The notes: generated by a model from the sequence alone, not told the origin. A stretch of DNA of 64,000 nt from Vulcaniibacterium tengchongense (GCF_003814555.1 NZ_RKQN01000003.1:293611-357610), one strand, 5' to 3'. Shown: positions 18,217-27,906, counted from the stretch's first letter. A program made the numbers and translations.

Positions 18217-19265
18217 GCGCCGCCCGCCAGCGCTACGCCGAGCGCCTGCTGGCCTGGTTCGACGTCTCCGGCCGCCACGGCCTGCCCTGGCAGCATCCGC
18301 GCACGCCGTACCGGGTGTGGCTGTCGGAGATCATGCTGCAGCAGACCCAGGTGCGCACGGTGGTGCCCTATTTCGAGCGTTTCGTCGCCGCGCTGCCGGA
18401 ACTGCCGGCGCTGGCGGCGGCGCCGCTGGACGACGTGCTCGCGCTGTGGTCGGGCCTGGGCTACTACGCCCGCGCGCGCAACCTGCACGCGACCGCGCGG
18501 CTGTGCGTCGAGCGCCACGGCGGCGAGCTGCCGCGCGACCTCGACGCCTTGACCGCGTTGCCCGGCATCGGCCGCAGCACCGCCGCGGCGATCCTCAGCC
18601 AGGCCTGGAACGACCGCCATGCGATCCTCGACGGCAACGTCAAGCGCGTGCTCGCGCGCTACCACGGCGTCGACGGCTGGCCCGGCCTGCCCGCGGTCGA
18701 GAAGCGGCTGTGGGCGCTGGCCGACGCGCACGCCGCGCACGCGCCGGCCGCGCGCATGGCCGACTACACCCAGGCGCAGATGGACCTCGGCGCGACCCTG
18801 TGCACCCGCGCCGATCCCGCCTGCGTGCTGTGCCCGCTGCAGGACGACTGCGTCGCCCGCCGCGAGGGCCGCGTCGCCGAGCTGCCCACGCCCAAGCCGG
18901 GCAAGGCGCTGCCGCAGAAGTCCGCGCACGTGCTCTGGCTGGAGGACCGCGCCGGCCGCGTGCTGCTGCAACGGCGGCCGCCGGGCGGCGTGTGGGCGGC
19001 GCTGTGGACGCTGCCGCAGTTCGACGATCTGGACCTCGCGCGGCAGTGGCTCGCGGCCAACGTCGAGACCGGCGCCGACGGCGAGGCGCTGGAGCCGGTC
19101 GCCCACGGCTTCAGCCATTACAAGCTGCAGTTGCAGCCGCGGCGCTGGCGCGATGCCGCGCTGCGCGCGCGCATCGGCGACAATGACGACCTGCGCTGGG
19201 TCGCGCGCGACGAGTTGCGCGCGTACGGCATCCCGGCGCCGATCCGCAAACTGCTGGAAGGTTGA
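18213..19265 (+). CDS. mutY: adenine DNA glycosylase
   Basis: 350 residues. E39 in LSEIMLQQTQV and D140 in AILDGNVKRVLAR are the catalytic pair, and the helix-hairpin-helix is LPGIGRSTA (116-124). The [4Fe-4S] ligands C197, C204, C207 and C213 keep the C-x6-C-x2-C-x5-C spacing. The C-terminal NUDIX-like domain (about 235-345) for 8-oxoG recognition is complete (HGFSHYKLQLQPR). It removes A opposite 8-oxoG. yggX follows three bases after the stop, a conserved pairing linked to oxidative damage. Confidence 0.96.
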   Translation: MSAARQRYAERLLAWFDVSGRHGLPWQHPRTPYRVWLSEIMLQQTQVRTVVPYFERFVAALPELPALAAAPLDDVLALWSGLGYYARARNLHATARLCVERHGGELPRDLDALTALPGIGRSTAAAILSQAWNDRHAILDGNVKRVLARYHGVDGWPGLPAVEKRLWALADAHAAHAPAARMADYTQAQMDLGATLCTRADPACVLCPLQDDCVARREGRVAELPTPKPGKALPQKSAHVLWLEDRAGRVLLQRRPPGGVWAALWTLPQFDDLDLARQWLAANVETGADGEALEPVAHGFSHYKLQLQPRRWRDAALRARIGDNDDLRWVARDELRAYGIPAPIRKLLEG

Positions 19266-19268
19266 GCG

Positions 19269-19541
19269 ATGCCCCGCACCGTCTATTGCGAATACGAGAA
19301 GCGCGAGACCGAAGGCCTGGACTTCGTGCCCTGGCCGGGCGAACTCGGCAAGCGCATCTACGCCCACATCGGCAAGGCCGCCTGGCAGGCTTGGCTCGCC
19401 CACCAGACCATGCTGATCAACGAGAACCGGCTCTCGCCGATGAACCCGCAGCACCGCGCCTTCCTCGAGGGCGAGATGCAGAAGTTCCTGTTCGGCGGCG
19501 ACGCCGCCAAGCCGGCTGGCTACGTGCCGCCCGCGCAGTAG
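19269..19541 (+). CDS. yggX: Fe(2+)-trafficking protein YggX
   Basis: 90 residues with the family start [17 protein letters not shown] (one conserved Cys about residue 7), [14 protein letters not shown], and [20 protein letters not shown]. It protects iron-sulfur enzymes, including the MutY cluster, from oxidation in enteric bacteria. It is the last gene of the ftsY-mutY run. The tRNA-Phe gene is convergent. Confidence 0.96.
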   Translation: MPRTVYCEYEKRETEGLDFVPWPGELGKRIYAHIGKAAWQAWLAHQTMLINENRLSPMNPQHRAFLEGEMQKFLFGGDAAKPAGYVPPAQ

Positions 19542-19575
19542 GCCCGCGGCGGCGCGAGCGCCGCGCCCCATGAAC

Positions 19576-19602
19576 GAAAAAGCCCGCGCCTTCGCGCGGG
19601 CT
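19576..19602 (-). terminator. intrinsic terminator of tRNA-Phe
   Basis: AGCCCGCG (19581-19588) pairs with CGCGGGCT (19595-19602), followed on the minus strand by five T. It is 12 bases past the tRNA 3' end and may also stop yggX transcripts coming the other way. Confidence 0.85.
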
Positions 19603-19613
19603 CTTCCGGTGCA

Positions 19614-19689
19614 TGGTGGCCAGGGAGGGAATCGAACCCCCGACACGGGGATTTTCAATCCCCTGCTCTACCAACTGAGCTACCTGGCC
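19614..19689 (-). tRNA. tRNA-Phe (anticodon GAA)
   Basis: Read on the minus strand it begins GGCCAGGTAGCTCAGTTGG and ends CCTGGCC-A-CCA with CCA encoded, 76 nt in total. The acceptor stem GGCCAGG/CCTGGCC is perfect, the D-loop is standard and the anticodon stem GGGGA/TCCCC encloses TTGAAAA with GAA. The T-arm has GGTTCGATTCC. Confidence 0.97.
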
Positions 19690-19857
19690 GTCGGCGCGAC
19701 CGCGGCGCGGCCGTGCGAGACGCGGAATGATACGGATGGCGTCCGCGGCTGGCAAGCCGGATCGGCGCTGAACGGCGCCGCGGGGCGACCGCGCGGGCCC
19801 GCCGGGGCGGTGCATGATGATCCCGTCCTTGTTTCGCCCGTGCTTCCAGGAGGCGCC

Positions 19858-20307
19858 ATGAAACGCTCGCTCCTCGCCCTGTCGATGCTGGCCACGGCCG
19901 TGATCGCGGCTGCGGGTTGCGCCAGCGATCCGAAGCTGCGCGACGCCGACCGCCTCGAGCTGTACCGCGCCAACGCCGGCGCGCCGGTCGGCAACTTCCA
20001 GTACTTCGGCCGCCTGGACGGCTGGACGCCGCTCGGCGACAGCGCGCTGGCGGTGTGGACCAAGCCGAACCAGGCCTACCTGCTCGAACTCAACGGTCCC
20101 TGCCAGGACCTCGACTTCGCCAATGCGATCACCGTGACCAACCAGTTCGGGCGCGTCCACAGCCGCTTCGACAAGGTGATCGTGCTCGGCCGCGGCGTCG
20201 ACCGCATGCCCTGCTTCATCCGCGAGATCCGCCCGATCGACGTGAAGGCGCTGAAGCAGGCGGAGAAGGACAAGCGCGAAGCGCAGACCGCCGAGCGCGA
20301 AGGCTGA
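19858..20307 (+). CDS. DUF6491-type lipoprotein
   Basis: 149 residues. AGGAGG precedes the ATG at 19858. The signal [21 protein letters not shown] puts the acylated Cys at 21. The mature domain (about 30-135) has [27 protein letters not shown] and [13 protein letters not shown], with a conserved Cys pair. This matches xanthomonad lipoproteins of unknown function. The tail (about 130-149) is highly charged, Lys/Glu/Arg. bpt follows after 77 bases. Confidence 0.75.
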   Translation: MKRSLLALSMLATAVIAAAGCASDPKLRDADRLELYRANAGAPVGNFQYFGRLDGWTPLGDSALAVWTKPNQAYLLELNGPCQDLDFANAITVTNQFGRVHSRFDKVIVLGRGVDRMPCFIREIRPIDVKALKQAEKDKREAQTAEREG

Positions 20308-20384
20308 ATCCGCCGCCGCGCACGGCCACGCGGCGGTCGCCGGGCGGACGCGCCGCTCACGCGCGGCGGCGCTATGCTGGCGCC

Positions 20385-21125
20385 ATGGGCACCGATGCGC
20401 AGGACAGCGACGACCTCCGCCTGTTCCACACCGGCGAGCACGCCTGCGGCTACTGGCCGGAACGGGTCGCGCGCGACCTGGTGCTGGACCCGCGCGACCC
20501 GCGCCTGCGCCAGTGGTATCCGCACGCGCTGGGCTGGGGCTTCCGCCGCTCCGGCGACATCCTCTACCGGCCGCACTGCCACGGCTGCCACGCCTGCGTC
20601 GCGGTGCGCATCCCGGTGGACCGCTTCGTGCCCGACCGCAGCCAGCGCCGCTGCCTGGCGCGCAATGCCCGGGTCGAGATGCGGGTGCAGCCGGCGCGGC
20701 GCACCGCCGAGCAGCTCGCGCTGTACCGCCGCTACCTCGCCGCGCGCCACGCCGGCGGCGGCATGGACGGGCACGGCGCCACCGAGTTCGACCAGTTCCT
20801 GGTCGGCAGCTGGAGCGAGGGCCGGTTCCTCGAGCTGCGCGACCCGGGCGAGCACGGCCCGGGGCGGCTGCTCGCGGTCGCGGTGACCGATGTCGCCGAC
20901 CACGCGCTTTCCGCGGTCTACACCTTCTACGAGCCGGAGCTCGCCGGACGCGGCCTGGGCACGCTGGCGATCCTCAAGCAGATCGAATGGGCGCGGCGCG
21001 AGCGTCGCCGCCACGTCTATCTCGGCTACTGGATCCAGGGCCACCCGAAGATGGACTACAAGCGCCGCTTCCGCCCGCTGGAGGCGTTCGACGGCAGGAG
21101 CTGGCGCGACCTGGACGCGGCGTGA
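20385..21125 (+). CDS. bpt: aspartate/glutamate leucyltransferase (arginyl-tRNA-protein transferase family)
   Basis: 246 residues. The N-terminal cysteine motif is C21 (ACGYW) with C65-x2-C68-x2-C71 ([14 protein letters not shown]), which reads the N-degron. The C-terminal GNAT-like half contains [18 protein letters not shown] and [20 protein letters not shown]. It adds Leu from Leu-tRNA to proteins with N-terminal Asp or Glu, targeting them to ClpS/ClpAP. The ATG at 20385 is the first that leaves the family N-terminus intact. Confidence 0.93.
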   Translation: MGTDAQDSDDLRLFHTGEHACGYWPERVARDLVLDPRDPRLRQWYPHALGWGFRRSGDILYRPHCHGCHACVAVRIPVDRFVPDRSQRRCLARNARVEMRVQPARRTAEQLALYRRYLAARHAGGGMDGHGATEFDQFLVGSWSEGRFLELRDPGEHGPGRLLAVAVTDVADHALSAVYTFYEPELAGRGLGTLAILKQIEWARRERRRHVYLGYWIQGHPKMDYKRRFRPLEAFDGRSWRDLDAA

Positions 21126-21567
21126 TCGCGCCCGCGGCCGTGCATCGCCGAAACCGCCCTGCCTCTTCCTCGCGCAGCGGGGCGCCCGGCGCGCCGCGCG
21201 CTCCGGCGACTTTCCCGCACGATGGCCGCGGCTTCCGGCCGGCGCCGAGCGCCGGCGCGCTCCCGCGGGAGGGCTCCGCTCCTTGGTACTCCATCCCGCG
21301 TGCGGCAAAGGACCGGGCGGCGCACGTTCCGGCTGGCCAGAGCATTCCCTAAGCGCACCGCCTCGCTGCCGCGCTTGCGCGTGCCGGCGAACAACGCCGG
21401 GGCGCGCGTGCGCGGGAACGCGTTTGCGCGCTGCGGAACCCAAAATGCGCGGCGGCCCTGCGGACGGCCTGGGACGTGCGCCCCGCGGTCCCGAACGTCG
21501 CGTTCGGGTCGACGCTTCCCGGGCACGCGCGGCGGCAAGCGTCGTCCGCGCATGCCAGAATCGCGCG
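21126..21567. other. 442-base gap without a gene
   Basis: No convincing coding pattern on either strand. It holds short GC palindromes such as CCGGCGCCGAGCGCCGG and the CCCGAACG-TCG-CGTTCGGG pair near 21492-21510. The latter could be a terminator for bpt or a promoter-proximal structure for the next gene. Confidence 0.5.
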
Positions 21568-22803
21568 ATGATCCGACTGCGCACCCTGTTCGCCGCCGCC
21601 CTGGCGCTGCCGCTCGCCGCCTGCGTGCGGATCAACGTCGAGGGCGATCCGAAAGCCTGGGCCGAAGCGATGGACCCGTCCGCACCGCTGCGCGTGGCGA
21701 CCTACAACGCCTCGCTGTACGACGACGCCGGGGGCGGCCTGGTCCGGCGCCTGGAAGGCGGCGACGCCGGCGCGCGCAAGATCGCCGCGGTGCTGCAGCG
21801 GGTGCGGCCGGACCTGGTGCTGCTCAACGAATTCGACTACGACCCGCAGGGCCGCGCCGCCGACCTGTTCCAGCGCTACTACCTGGAGGTGGCGCAGCCC
21901 GGCGGCGGCGATCCGCTGCGTTATCCGTACCGCTACCTCGCGCCGGTCAACACCGGCGTGCCCAGCGGCCTGGACCTGGACCGCGACGGCGCGGCCGGCG
22001 GCGAGGGCCGCGCGCGCGGCAACGATGCCTGGGGCTACGGCCTGCATCCCGGCCAGTACGGGATGCTGGTGCTGTCGCGGCATCCGATCGATGCCGCGCA
22101 GGCGCGCACCTTCCAGTTGCTGAAGTGGAGCGCACTGCCCGGCGCGCGGCCGCCGCGCGACCCGCGCACCGGCGCGGCCTGGTATCCGCCGGCGACCTGG
22201 TCGCAGTTGCGGCTGTCGTCGAAGTCGCACTGGGACGTGCCGGTGCGCACGCCGCAGGGCGTGCTGCACTTCCTGGTCTCGCACCCGACGCCGCCGGTGT
22301 TCGACGGCCCCGAGGACCGCAACGGCGCGCGCAACGCCGACGAGATCCGCCTCTGGCGCGAATACGTCACCCCAGGCGACAAGCCCTGGCTGTGCGACGA
22401 CCGCGGCCGCTGCGGCGGCCTGGCCGCGGACGCGCGCTTCGTGATCGCCGGCGATCTCAACAACGATCCGGCCGATGGCGACGGCCGCCACGAGGCCATC
22501 CTGGAACTGCTCGAGCACCCGCGCGTGGCGCGCATGCCGACGCCGCGCAGCGCCGGCGCCGCGCAAGCGGCCGCGAAGTACGCCGCCGCGGGCCTCGTCC
22601 GCCGCGGCGACCCGGCGCATGCCACCGGCGACTTCGGGCCGAAGGCGGGCACGCTGCGGCTGGACTACGTGCTGCCCTCGGTCGGGCTCGAGGTCGAGGG
22701 CAGCGGCGTGTTCTGGCCGGCGCCGGCGGATCCGGCGGCCGGGATCGCCGACGGCAGCGACCACCGCCTGGTCTGGGTGGACTTGCGGATGGCGCCGCGC
22801 TGA
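21568..22803 (+). CDS. endonuclease/exonuclease/phosphatase-fold lipoprotein
   Basis: 411 residues. The signal MIRLRTLFAAALALPLAAC is of lipoprotein type with Cys19. EEP-fold motifs appear in order: ATYNASLY, LLNEFDYD (metal-binding Glu), a long insertion, FLVSHPTPP, VIAGDLNNDP (catalytic Asp/Asn) and a final SDHRLVWVDL. Members act as secreted phosphodiesterases on nucleic acids, lipids or sugar phosphates. The lipoprotein signal suggests envelope location. The substrate cannot be told. Its closest relatives seem to be the alkaline-phosphatase-associated EEP proteins of environmental proteobacteria, which is an inference. Confidence 0.8.
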   Translation: MIRLRTLFAAALALPLAACVRINVEGDPKAWAEAMDPSAPLRVATYNASLYDDAGGGLVRRLEGGDAGARKIAAVLQRVRPDLVLLNEFDYDPQGRAADLFQRYYLEVAQPGGGDPLRYPYRYLAPVNTGVPSGLDLDRDGAAGGEGRARGNDAWGYGLHPGQYGMLVLSRHPIDAAQARTFQLLKWSALPGARPPRDPRTGAAWYPPATWSQLRLSSKSHWDVPVRTPQGVLHFLVSHPTPPVFDGPEDRNGARNADEIRLWREYVTPGDKPWLCDDRGRCGGLAADARFVIAGDLNNDPADGDGRHEAILELLEHPRVARMPTPRSAGAAQAAAKYAAAGLVRRGDPAHATGDFGPKAGTLRLDYVLPSVGLEVEGSGVFWPAPADPAAGIADGSDHRLVWVDLRMAPR

Positions 22804-22942
22804 GCGGCGCCGCGGCTTTCCGTTTTCCGTTCGCCCTTCCCGCGCCGCGCCGCGCCGGAGCGCGATCGCGGGGATCCGCCCGCCTCGCCCGTCCCGGAGA
22901 ACGACGGATCGGGCGAACCAGCCGGAATCGCGCCGCGGGCGC

Positions 22943-23371
22943 TCAGGGTTTCGGCGGCGTGCGCGTCAGCGTCTCCGCGGGCGCGCCCTCCGGCCGCGCC
23001 GGCGCCTCGACCGGCTTCGGTACCGCCTGCGGCTGCGCCTGCGCCGGCATCGCGGTCGGGCCGACCGCGGGCAGCGCCGGCTCCGCGACCGGCCCGCGCG
23101 GGCCGAAGCCGAACGTGCTGCCGTCGGTGTGCACCGACACGATCATCCGCACCATGTTCGCCGGCACCATCAGTTCCAGGGACACCGACCGCCCGTCCGG
23201 GCCGCGGCCGTCGATGGTCATCTCGATCAGCGCGCCGCCGGTGTCGATCTCGTGGCACAGCACGTGCGGCCCGGCCGGGCCGTCGAGCAGGTACGGCCGG
23301 ATCGCCTCGCCCAGCACCTCCAGCGCCTGCGGGAAGAAGAACACGGCAAAGCCGCTGCGGTGGTCGTTCAT
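22943..23371 (-). CDS. conserved hypothetical protein
   Basis: 142 residues. A compact N-terminal domain (1-90) begins MNDHRSGFAVFFFPQALEVL and contains HEIDTGGALIEMTIDGRG and LMVPANMVRMIVSVHTDG. A Pro/Ala-rich disordered tail (about 100-142) follows. There is no signal peptide, membrane segment or recognised motif. It lies upstream-adjacent to purT on the opposite side of an 88-base gap, same strand as purT. Function not assigned. Confidence 0.65.
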   Translation of the reverse strand: MNDHRSGFAVFFFPQALEVLGEAIRPYLLDGPAGPHVLCHEIDTGGALIEMTIDGRGPDGRSVSLELMVPANMVRMIVSVHTDGSTFGFGPRGPVAEPALPAVGPTAMPAQAQPQAVPKPVEAPARPEGAPAETLTRTPPKP

Positions 23372-23459
23372 GCGGGGTCGGGTCCTCTTCCAAGCCGTGG
23401 GAGCGCGCCTGCACTCTAACCTTGCCGCCGCGAATCCCGAAGCCGGCGCGGCGGGGCGT

Positions 23460-24659
23460 TCAGCGCAACTCGACCCGCAGCGCCGCGGCCGAGGCCCGGG
23501 CGCGCTCGCGCGCCTGCTCCACGTCCCCGCCCAGCGCCAGCGTCACCGCGACGCGCCGGTGGCCTTCCACGCGCGGCTTGCCGAACAGGCGCAACTGCGT
23601 GTCGGCCTGCGCCAGCGCGGCGTCGACGCCGTGGAACACCGGCACGCCGTGGCCCTGCGCCAGCACCGCGCACGACGCGGCCGGGCCGTGCGCGCGAACG
23701 GCGGGGATCGGCAGGCCGAGGATCGCGCGCGCGTGCAGCGCGAACTCGCTGAGGTCCTGCGAGGCCAGGGTGACCAAGCCGGTGTCGTGCGGGCGCGGCG
23801 ACACTTCCGAGAACCACACCTCGTCGCCCTTGACGAACAGCTCGACGCCGAACACGCCCCAGCCGCCGAGGTCATCGGTGATGCGCCGGGCGATGTCCTG
23901 CGCACGCTGCAGCGCGCGCGGGCTCATCGGCTGCGGCTGCCAGCTCTCGCGGTAGTCGCCGTCGCGCTGCAGGTGGCCGATCGGCGCGCAGAACGTGGTG
24001 CCGCCGACGTGGCGCACGGTGAGCAGGGTGATCTCGTAATCGAAATCGACGAAGCCTTCGACGATCACCCGGCCCGCGCCGGCACGGCCGCCGGTCTGGG
24101 CGTAGTCCCAGGCCGCGTCGATCCCGGCCTCGTTCCGCACCAGGCTCTGGCCCTTGCCCGAGGACGACATCACCGGCTTGACCACGCACGGCAGCCCGAT
24201 CTCGCGCACCGCGGCGCGGTAGTCCTCGACGGTGTCGACGAAGCGGTACGGCGAGGTCGGCAGGCCCAGCGTTTCCGCGGCCAGGCGGCGGATGCCCTCG
24301 CGGTCCATGGTCAGGCGCGCGGCGCGCGCGGTCGGGATCACCCGCACCGCCTCGCCGCGCTCGACGAACCCGCGCTCCAGCTCGACCAGGGTCTGGGTGT
24401 GGATGGCTTCGATCTCAGGCACGATCAGCTGCGGCCGCTCCTGCGCGATCAGCGCGCGCACCGCGGCGCCGTCGAGCATGTCGAGCACGTGGCTGCGATG
24501 GGCCACCTGCATCGCCGGCGCATCGGCGTAGCGGTCGGCGGCGACCACCTCGACGCCGAAGCGCTGCAGCTCGATCGCCACTTCCTTGCCCAGTTCGCCC
24601 GAGCCGAGCAGCAGCACCCGCGTGGCGTGCGGGGACAGGGGCGTGCCGAGCGTGGTCAT
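23460..24659 (-). CDS. purT: formate-dependent phosphoribosylglycinamide formyltransferase
   Basis: 399 residues of ATP-grasp enzyme. [18 protein letters not shown] (17-34) binds [14 protein letters not shown] follows, [14 protein letters not shown] is the ATP-grasp P-loop-like segment and [26 protein letters not shown] carries the Mg-binding Glu residues. It makes formyl-GAR from formate and ATP, the folate-independent route in purine synthesis. The start at 24659 gives the standard length; an upstream in-frame reading enters an inverted repeat. Confidence 0.95.
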   Translation of the reverse strand: MTTLGTPLSPHATRVLLLGSGELGKEVAIELQRFGVEVVAADRYADAPAMQVAHRSHVLDMLDGAAVRALIAQERPQLIVPEIEAIHTQTLVELERGFVERGEAVRVIPTARAARLTMDREGIRRLAAETLGLPTSPYRFVDTVEDYRAAVREIGLPCVVKPVMSSSGKGQSLVRNEAGIDAAWDYAQTGGRAGAGRVIVEGFVDFDYEITLLTVRHVGGTTFCAPIGHLQRDGDYRESWQPQPMSPRALQRAQDIARRITDDLGGWGVFGVELFVKGDEVWFSEVSPRPHDTGLVTLASQDLSEFALHARAILGLPIPAVRAHGPAASCAVLAQGHGVPVFHGVDAALAQADTQLRLFGKPRVEGHRRVAVTLALGGDVEQARERARASAAALRVELR

Positions 24660-24733
24660 GCGCGATCCGGGGCTGGTCGGGGGCCTTAGTCTAGTCCACG
24701 CCCCGCCGGCCGATCGCGCCGCATCGCCCCGTC

Positions 24734-24933
24734 GTGGCGGCGACATCCGCCCCGTTCTGCGTTCTTGCCGCGGATCCATGCCCATCGGCGCGGATGCACG
24801 CGGGCGGGACCCGGCATGCGCACGGCGCTCGGCCGTGCGCTCCGCCGCCGACCGGCCCGCCGGGGTTCCGCGTCGGACCGATCCGCGTGCGTCCGCGCGG
24901 AGCCGCGGCAAGAACCGACGCCTGCGCCGCCAC
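24734..24933. repeat. 200-bp imperfect palindrome
   Basis: Nested matching arms around about 24835: GTGGCGGCG (24734) with CGCCGCCAC (24925), GTTCTTGCCGCGG (24761-24773) with CCGCGGCAAGAAC (24903-24915), and GCGCGGATGCACGCGG (24788-24803) with its complement at 24883-24898 bearing one change. GCGCACGGC/GCCGTGCGC forms the centre. It occupies most of the 320-base gap between the divergent purT and lipoprotein genes. Confidence 0.65.
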
Positions 24934-24979
24934 ATCGCACGGTCTATGGCGAAGCGGACGCGCATGCGATGCTTGCCGG

Positions 24980-25909
24980 ATGCCGCTCGCCTCCGTTCCG
25001 CCGCCGCGACTGCTGGCCGCCGCCCTGATCGCGGCGGCGCTCGCCGGTTGCGGCGACGGCCGGCCGGAACCGCGGCCGCCGGAGCAAGGCGCGCACCTGG
25101 CCGGGCTGATGCTCGACCCGCAGCTCGGCGAGATCAGCGGCCTGGCCGCGTCGCGGCGCCATCGCGGCGTGCTGTGGATGCACGACGACGGCGGCAACCC
25201 GGCGCGCCTGTTCGCGGTGGACGCCCACGGCGACCGCTTGGCCACGCTGCGCGTGGAAGGCCTCAGCAAGACCGACTGGGAAGACCTCGCCGCGTTCGAG
25301 CTCGACGGCCGCGCCTACCTGCTGATCGCCGACACTGGCGACAACGGCGGCCTGCGCCGCACGCTGCAGTTGCATGCGATCGAGGAACCGCGACGGCTGG
25401 AGAACGCGCGGGTACGGCCGGCCTGGTCGATCGCCTTCCGCTGGCCCGACGGCGCGCGCGATTGCGAGGCGGTGGCGGTGGACGCCGCGGCCGGGCAGGT
25501 CCTGCTGATCTCGAAGAAGCGCCGGCCGCCGGAGCTGTTCGCCCTGCCGCTGCGGCCCGCGGACCGCAGCGTGCAGACCGCCGCCCTCCTCGGCCATCTG
25601 GCCGGCGTGCCGGAACCGGATGCCGGGACCCTGCGCCGGAACCCGCAGCGCGCGCGCACACAAGTGCAGATCACCGCCGCCGACGTCTCGCCCGACCGCC
25701 GCGTCCTGGCGGCGATGACCTACCGCCACCTGCTGCTGTATCCGCGCCGCCCCGACCAGGACTGGGCCGCCGCGGTCGCCGTCCCGCCGCAGGTGCGGCC
25801 GCTGCCGTGGCTGCCGCAGGCCGAGGCGCTGGGCTGGAGCGCCGACGGCCGCGAGCTCTACGCCACCGGCGAATTCGTGCCGGCGCCGCTGTACCGCATC
25901 GATCCCTGA
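24980..25909 (+). CDS. lipoprotein, beta-propeller-like
   Basis: 309 residues. The lipoprotein signal is [14 protein letters not shown] with Cys24. The mature protein has repeated strand-turn units such as [75 protein letters not shown] and [20 protein letters not shown]. This looks like a propeller of the SdiA-regulated/esterase-like type. Conserved DDGGNPARL and DCEAVAV resemble calcium- or phosphate-binding turns in phytase-like propellers. Enzymatic role is not shown. The start at 24980 is the ATG nearest the signal peptide. Confidence 0.65.
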   Translation: MPLASVPPPRLLAAALIAAALAGCGDGRPEPRPPEQGAHLAGLMLDPQLGEISGLAASRRHRGVLWMHDDGGNPARLFAVDAHGDRLATLRVEGLSKTDWEDLAAFELDGRAYLLIADTGDNGGLRRTLQLHAIEEPRRLENARVRPAWSIAFRWPDGARDCEAVAVDAAAGQVLLISKKRRPPELFALPLRPADRSVQTAALLGHLAGVPEPDAGTLRRNPQRARTQVQITAADVSPDRRVLAAMTYRHLLLYPRRPDQDWAAAVAVPPQVRPLPWLPQAEALGWSADGRELYATGEFVPAPLYRIDP

Positions 25910-26175
25910 CCGGGTCGCGCCGGCCCGGCCCGTCGCATCGCGATTCGCACCGCCCGCGAGCCGCGGGCGCAGGCCTTCGGCGAGGCCCCGCCAGCTTCAT
26001 GCCGTCGTTTCCGGCGAAGGCGGGAGCCGCTGCTTCCGCTGCGCAGACCCGTTCGGACGGTCCGCACGCGGCGGCGGGAAGCCGGCGCGCCCGATGCGCG
26101 CGCCGCATGGCCAACGAGGCCCGGAAGCCGCGCGTCGGCGATCGCCGCCTGCCCCGCCCGGTGGCTTGCCCTTCA
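25910..26175. other. gap of about 300 bases upstream of the SPFH operon
   Basis: No gene. Contains a degraded REP-like sequence (near 26006-26024) and an otherwise unremarkable GC-rich stretch. It becomes locally AT-rich only at the 26170-26210 regulatory region. Confidence 0.5.
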
Positions 26176-26192
26176 GATATCGTTTTGATATC
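26176..26192 (+). promoter_or_regulatory. paired GATATC operator-like sites
   Basis: Two GATATC palindromes (26176-26181 and 26187-26192) are spaced 11 bp centre to centre, one helical turn, in the only AT-rich patch of the region. They start 45 bases before the SPFH start codon. Ribbon-helix-helix repressors of the Arc/MetJ type bind such paired half-sites, and the operon encodes one. Autoregulation is inferred, not shown. Confidence 0.55.
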
Positions 26193-26220
26193 ACATCCGA
26201 AATTCCGACCGAGTCCGGCC

Positions 26221-27084
26221 ATGAAAGAGAACCCGATCCGCTCCCTGCCCGGCATTCCCGTCCTGCTGGCCGCGCTGGCCGTCGCCGCGCTCGCGGCCTG
26301 GCTGTTCGTGCGCGGCGCGCAGGGCGAATCGCTGCCGTCGCTCGCCGCGGCCGTCCTGCTCGCCGTAGCGGCGCTGTTCGTGCTGGTCGGCCTGTACATG
26401 GTCGAGCCCAACCAGGCCGCGGTGCTGAACCTGTTCGGCAAGTACGTCGGCACCGTCAAGGACAGCGGGCTGCGCTGGAACAACCCCTTCTACGGCAAGA
26501 AGAAGGTCTCGCTGCGGGTGCGCAACTTCGAGAGCGGCAAGCTCAAGGTCAACGACCTGGACGGCAGCCCGATCGAGATCGCCGCGGTGATCGTGTGGAA
26601 GGTGGTCGATTCGGCCGAGGCGGTCTACAACGTCGACGACTACGAAAGCTTCGTCCACGTGCAGTCCGAGGCCGCGGTGCGGGCGATGGCCGGCAGCTAT
26701 CCCTACGACCAGCACGAGGACGGCCAGGTGTCGCTGCGCAGCCATCCGGCGGAGATCTCGCAGCACCTGAAGGAGCAGCTCGACGAGCGCCTGGGCGAGG
26801 CCGGCGTGGACGTGCTCGAGGCGCGCATCAGCCACCTGGCCTACGCTCCGGAGATCGCCCAGGCGATGCTGCAGCGCCAGCAGGCCAGCGCGATCATCGC
26901 CGCGCGCACGCGGATCGTCGCCGGCGCGGTGGGCATGGTCGAGATGGCGCTGGCCGAGCTGCAGAAGGGCGGCATGGTCCAGCTCGACGAGGAGCGCAAG
27001 GCGCACATGGTCAGCAACCTGCTGGTGGTGCTGTGCGGCGAGCGCGGCACCCAGCCGGTCGTCAACGCCGGTTCGCTGTACTGA
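26221..27084 (+). CDS. SPFH/band-7 membrane protein
   Basis: 287 residues. Two N-terminal transmembrane segments (about 12-30 and 41-60) are followed by an SPFH domain (about 60-230): [50 protein letters not shown] and [19 protein letters not shown] helical C-terminal part follows ([20 protein letters not shown]). It is close to the stomatin-like proteins found with small Arc-like genes, not to HflK/HflC, which are encoded elsewhere in this window. It presumably forms a ring or scaffold at the inner membrane. It is the first gene of a four-gene operon. Confidence 0.88.
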   Translation: MKENPIRSLPGIPVLLAALAVAALAAWLFVRGAQGESLPSLAAAVLLAVAALFVLVGLYMVEPNQAAVLNLFGKYVGTVKDSGLRWNNPFYGKKKVSLRVRNFESGKLKVNDLDGSPIEIAAVIVWKVVDSAEAVYNVDDYESFVHVQSEAAVRAMAGSYPYDQHEDGQVSLRSHPAEISQHLKEQLDERLGEAGVDVLEARISHLAYAPEIAQAMLQRQQASAIIAARTRIVAGAVGMVEMALAELQKGGMVQLDEERKAHMVSNLLVVLCGERGTQPVVNAGSLY

Positions 27085-27092
27085 GGCGGGCG

Positions 27093-27377
27093 ATGGGCGC
27101 GTACCTGGTCCCGGCGATCCTGGCCCTCAGCAGCCTGCCCGCGTTCGTGGCCGCGGCGCTGTTCGCCCGCGGCGCCGGCGGCCGTCCCGCGATGCCGGCC
27201 GCGGCGCGGCTGATGCGGGCGGTGGGCATCGCGATTCTCGCCGGCGCCGCCGGGCTGCTCTGGGCCGGCGACGACCCGGCGCGGCGGCTGGCCGTGATCG
27301 TCGCCCTGGCGCTGGCGGTGAACGGCCTCGGCCTGCTCCTGCTGCTGCGCTGGGTGCGCGACGGAACACGCAGGTGA
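27093..27377 (+). CDS. small three-helix membrane protein of the SPFH operon
   Basis: 94 residues, starting [20 protein letters not shown] eight bases after the SPFH stop. Three hydrophobic helices (about 3-23, 41-60, 66-85) are joined by short Arg/Pro turns. No known domain. The stop overlaps the GTG start of the next gene (GTGA at 27374). Its position suggests a membrane partner for the SPFH protein. Confidence 0.7.
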   Translation: MGAYLVPAILALSSLPAFVAAALFARGAGGRPAMPAAARLMRAVGIAILAGAAGLLWAGDDPARRLAVIVALALAVNGLGLLLLLRWVRDGTRR

Positions 27378-27559
27378 GCGAGAAGAAGGCCTACCCGCTG
27401 CGCATCAACGCCGAGATCCTCGCGGCGGTGCAGCGCTGGGCGGACGACGAGCTGCGCAGCCTCAACGCCCAGATCGAATACGTGCTGCGCGACGCGCTGC
27501 GCAAGGCCGGGCGCCTGCCGCAACCGAAACGCGACTCCCAGGAGGACCCAACGCAATGA
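27374..27559 (+). CDS. Arc-type ribbon-helix-helix DNA-binding protein
   Basis: 61 residues from a GTG start. [20 protein letters not shown] gives the N-terminal strand that inserts in the DNA major groove plus helix [21 protein letters not shown] gives helix B, with the conserved SLNAQIE turn of the Arc family. It is probably a dimeric repressor of its own operon, acting at GATATC pairs upstream of the SPFH gene. It overlaps the membrane-protein gene by four bases and the DUF4177 gene by four (ATGA at 27556). No toxin partner is apparent, so this is probably not an antitoxin. Confidence 0.85.
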   Translation: MSEKKAYPLRINAEILAAVQRWADDELRSLNAQIEYVLRDALRKAGRLPQPKRDSQEDPTQ

Positions 27560-27735
27560 ACCGCTGGCGCTATCGGGTGTTCGAGATCCTGCCGAGCATG
27601 CTCGGCCCGCCGGTCAGCGAACGCCTGCAGGACGAACTCGACCGCCTCGGCGCGGACGGCTGGGAACTGGTGTCGGTGATGCCGGTCACCCCGTTCGACC
27701 AGCTGCGGGTGGTGATGAAGAAGCCGGAAGAATGA
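27556..27735 (+). CDS. DUF4177-like small protein
   Basis: 59 residues beginning [20 protein letters not shown] and containing [20 protein letters not shown], the diagnostic DUF4177 pattern (a small beta-alpha-beta fold with GWELV), then a VVMKKPE end. The ATG overlaps the RHH stop. This gene is short and easy to miss; the tight overlap and motif support it. Function of the family is unknown. Confidence 0.8.
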   Translation: MNRWRYRVFEILPSMLGPPVSERLQDELDRLGADGWELVSVMPVTPFDQLRVVMKKPEE

Positions 27736-27906
27736 CGCGGCCGCCAAGTGGGCCGCGGCCTTGCAAGGACAGGGCGCAACGGGAGAACGGGTGATGCATG
27801 TGATCGGACGCGCGCGACGCCAGGTCCGTCGGCAGCCTCCCGCCGCGGCTTGGGTGGCGGCCGCGGCATCTGCGCGGCGCATCGGTCGGCCACGGAGGCG
27901 CTGAGG

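Noticed and set aside
24686..24965. Longer purT reading or small minus-strand genes in the purT upstream gap
   Set aside because: These readings are translations of the 200-bp palindrome; PurT homology begins only at 24659.
27374..27735. Toxin-antitoxin module formed by the RHH protein and DUF4177
   Set aside because: DUF4177 is not a known toxin family, and gene order is embedded in an SPFH operon. A repressor role is more likely.
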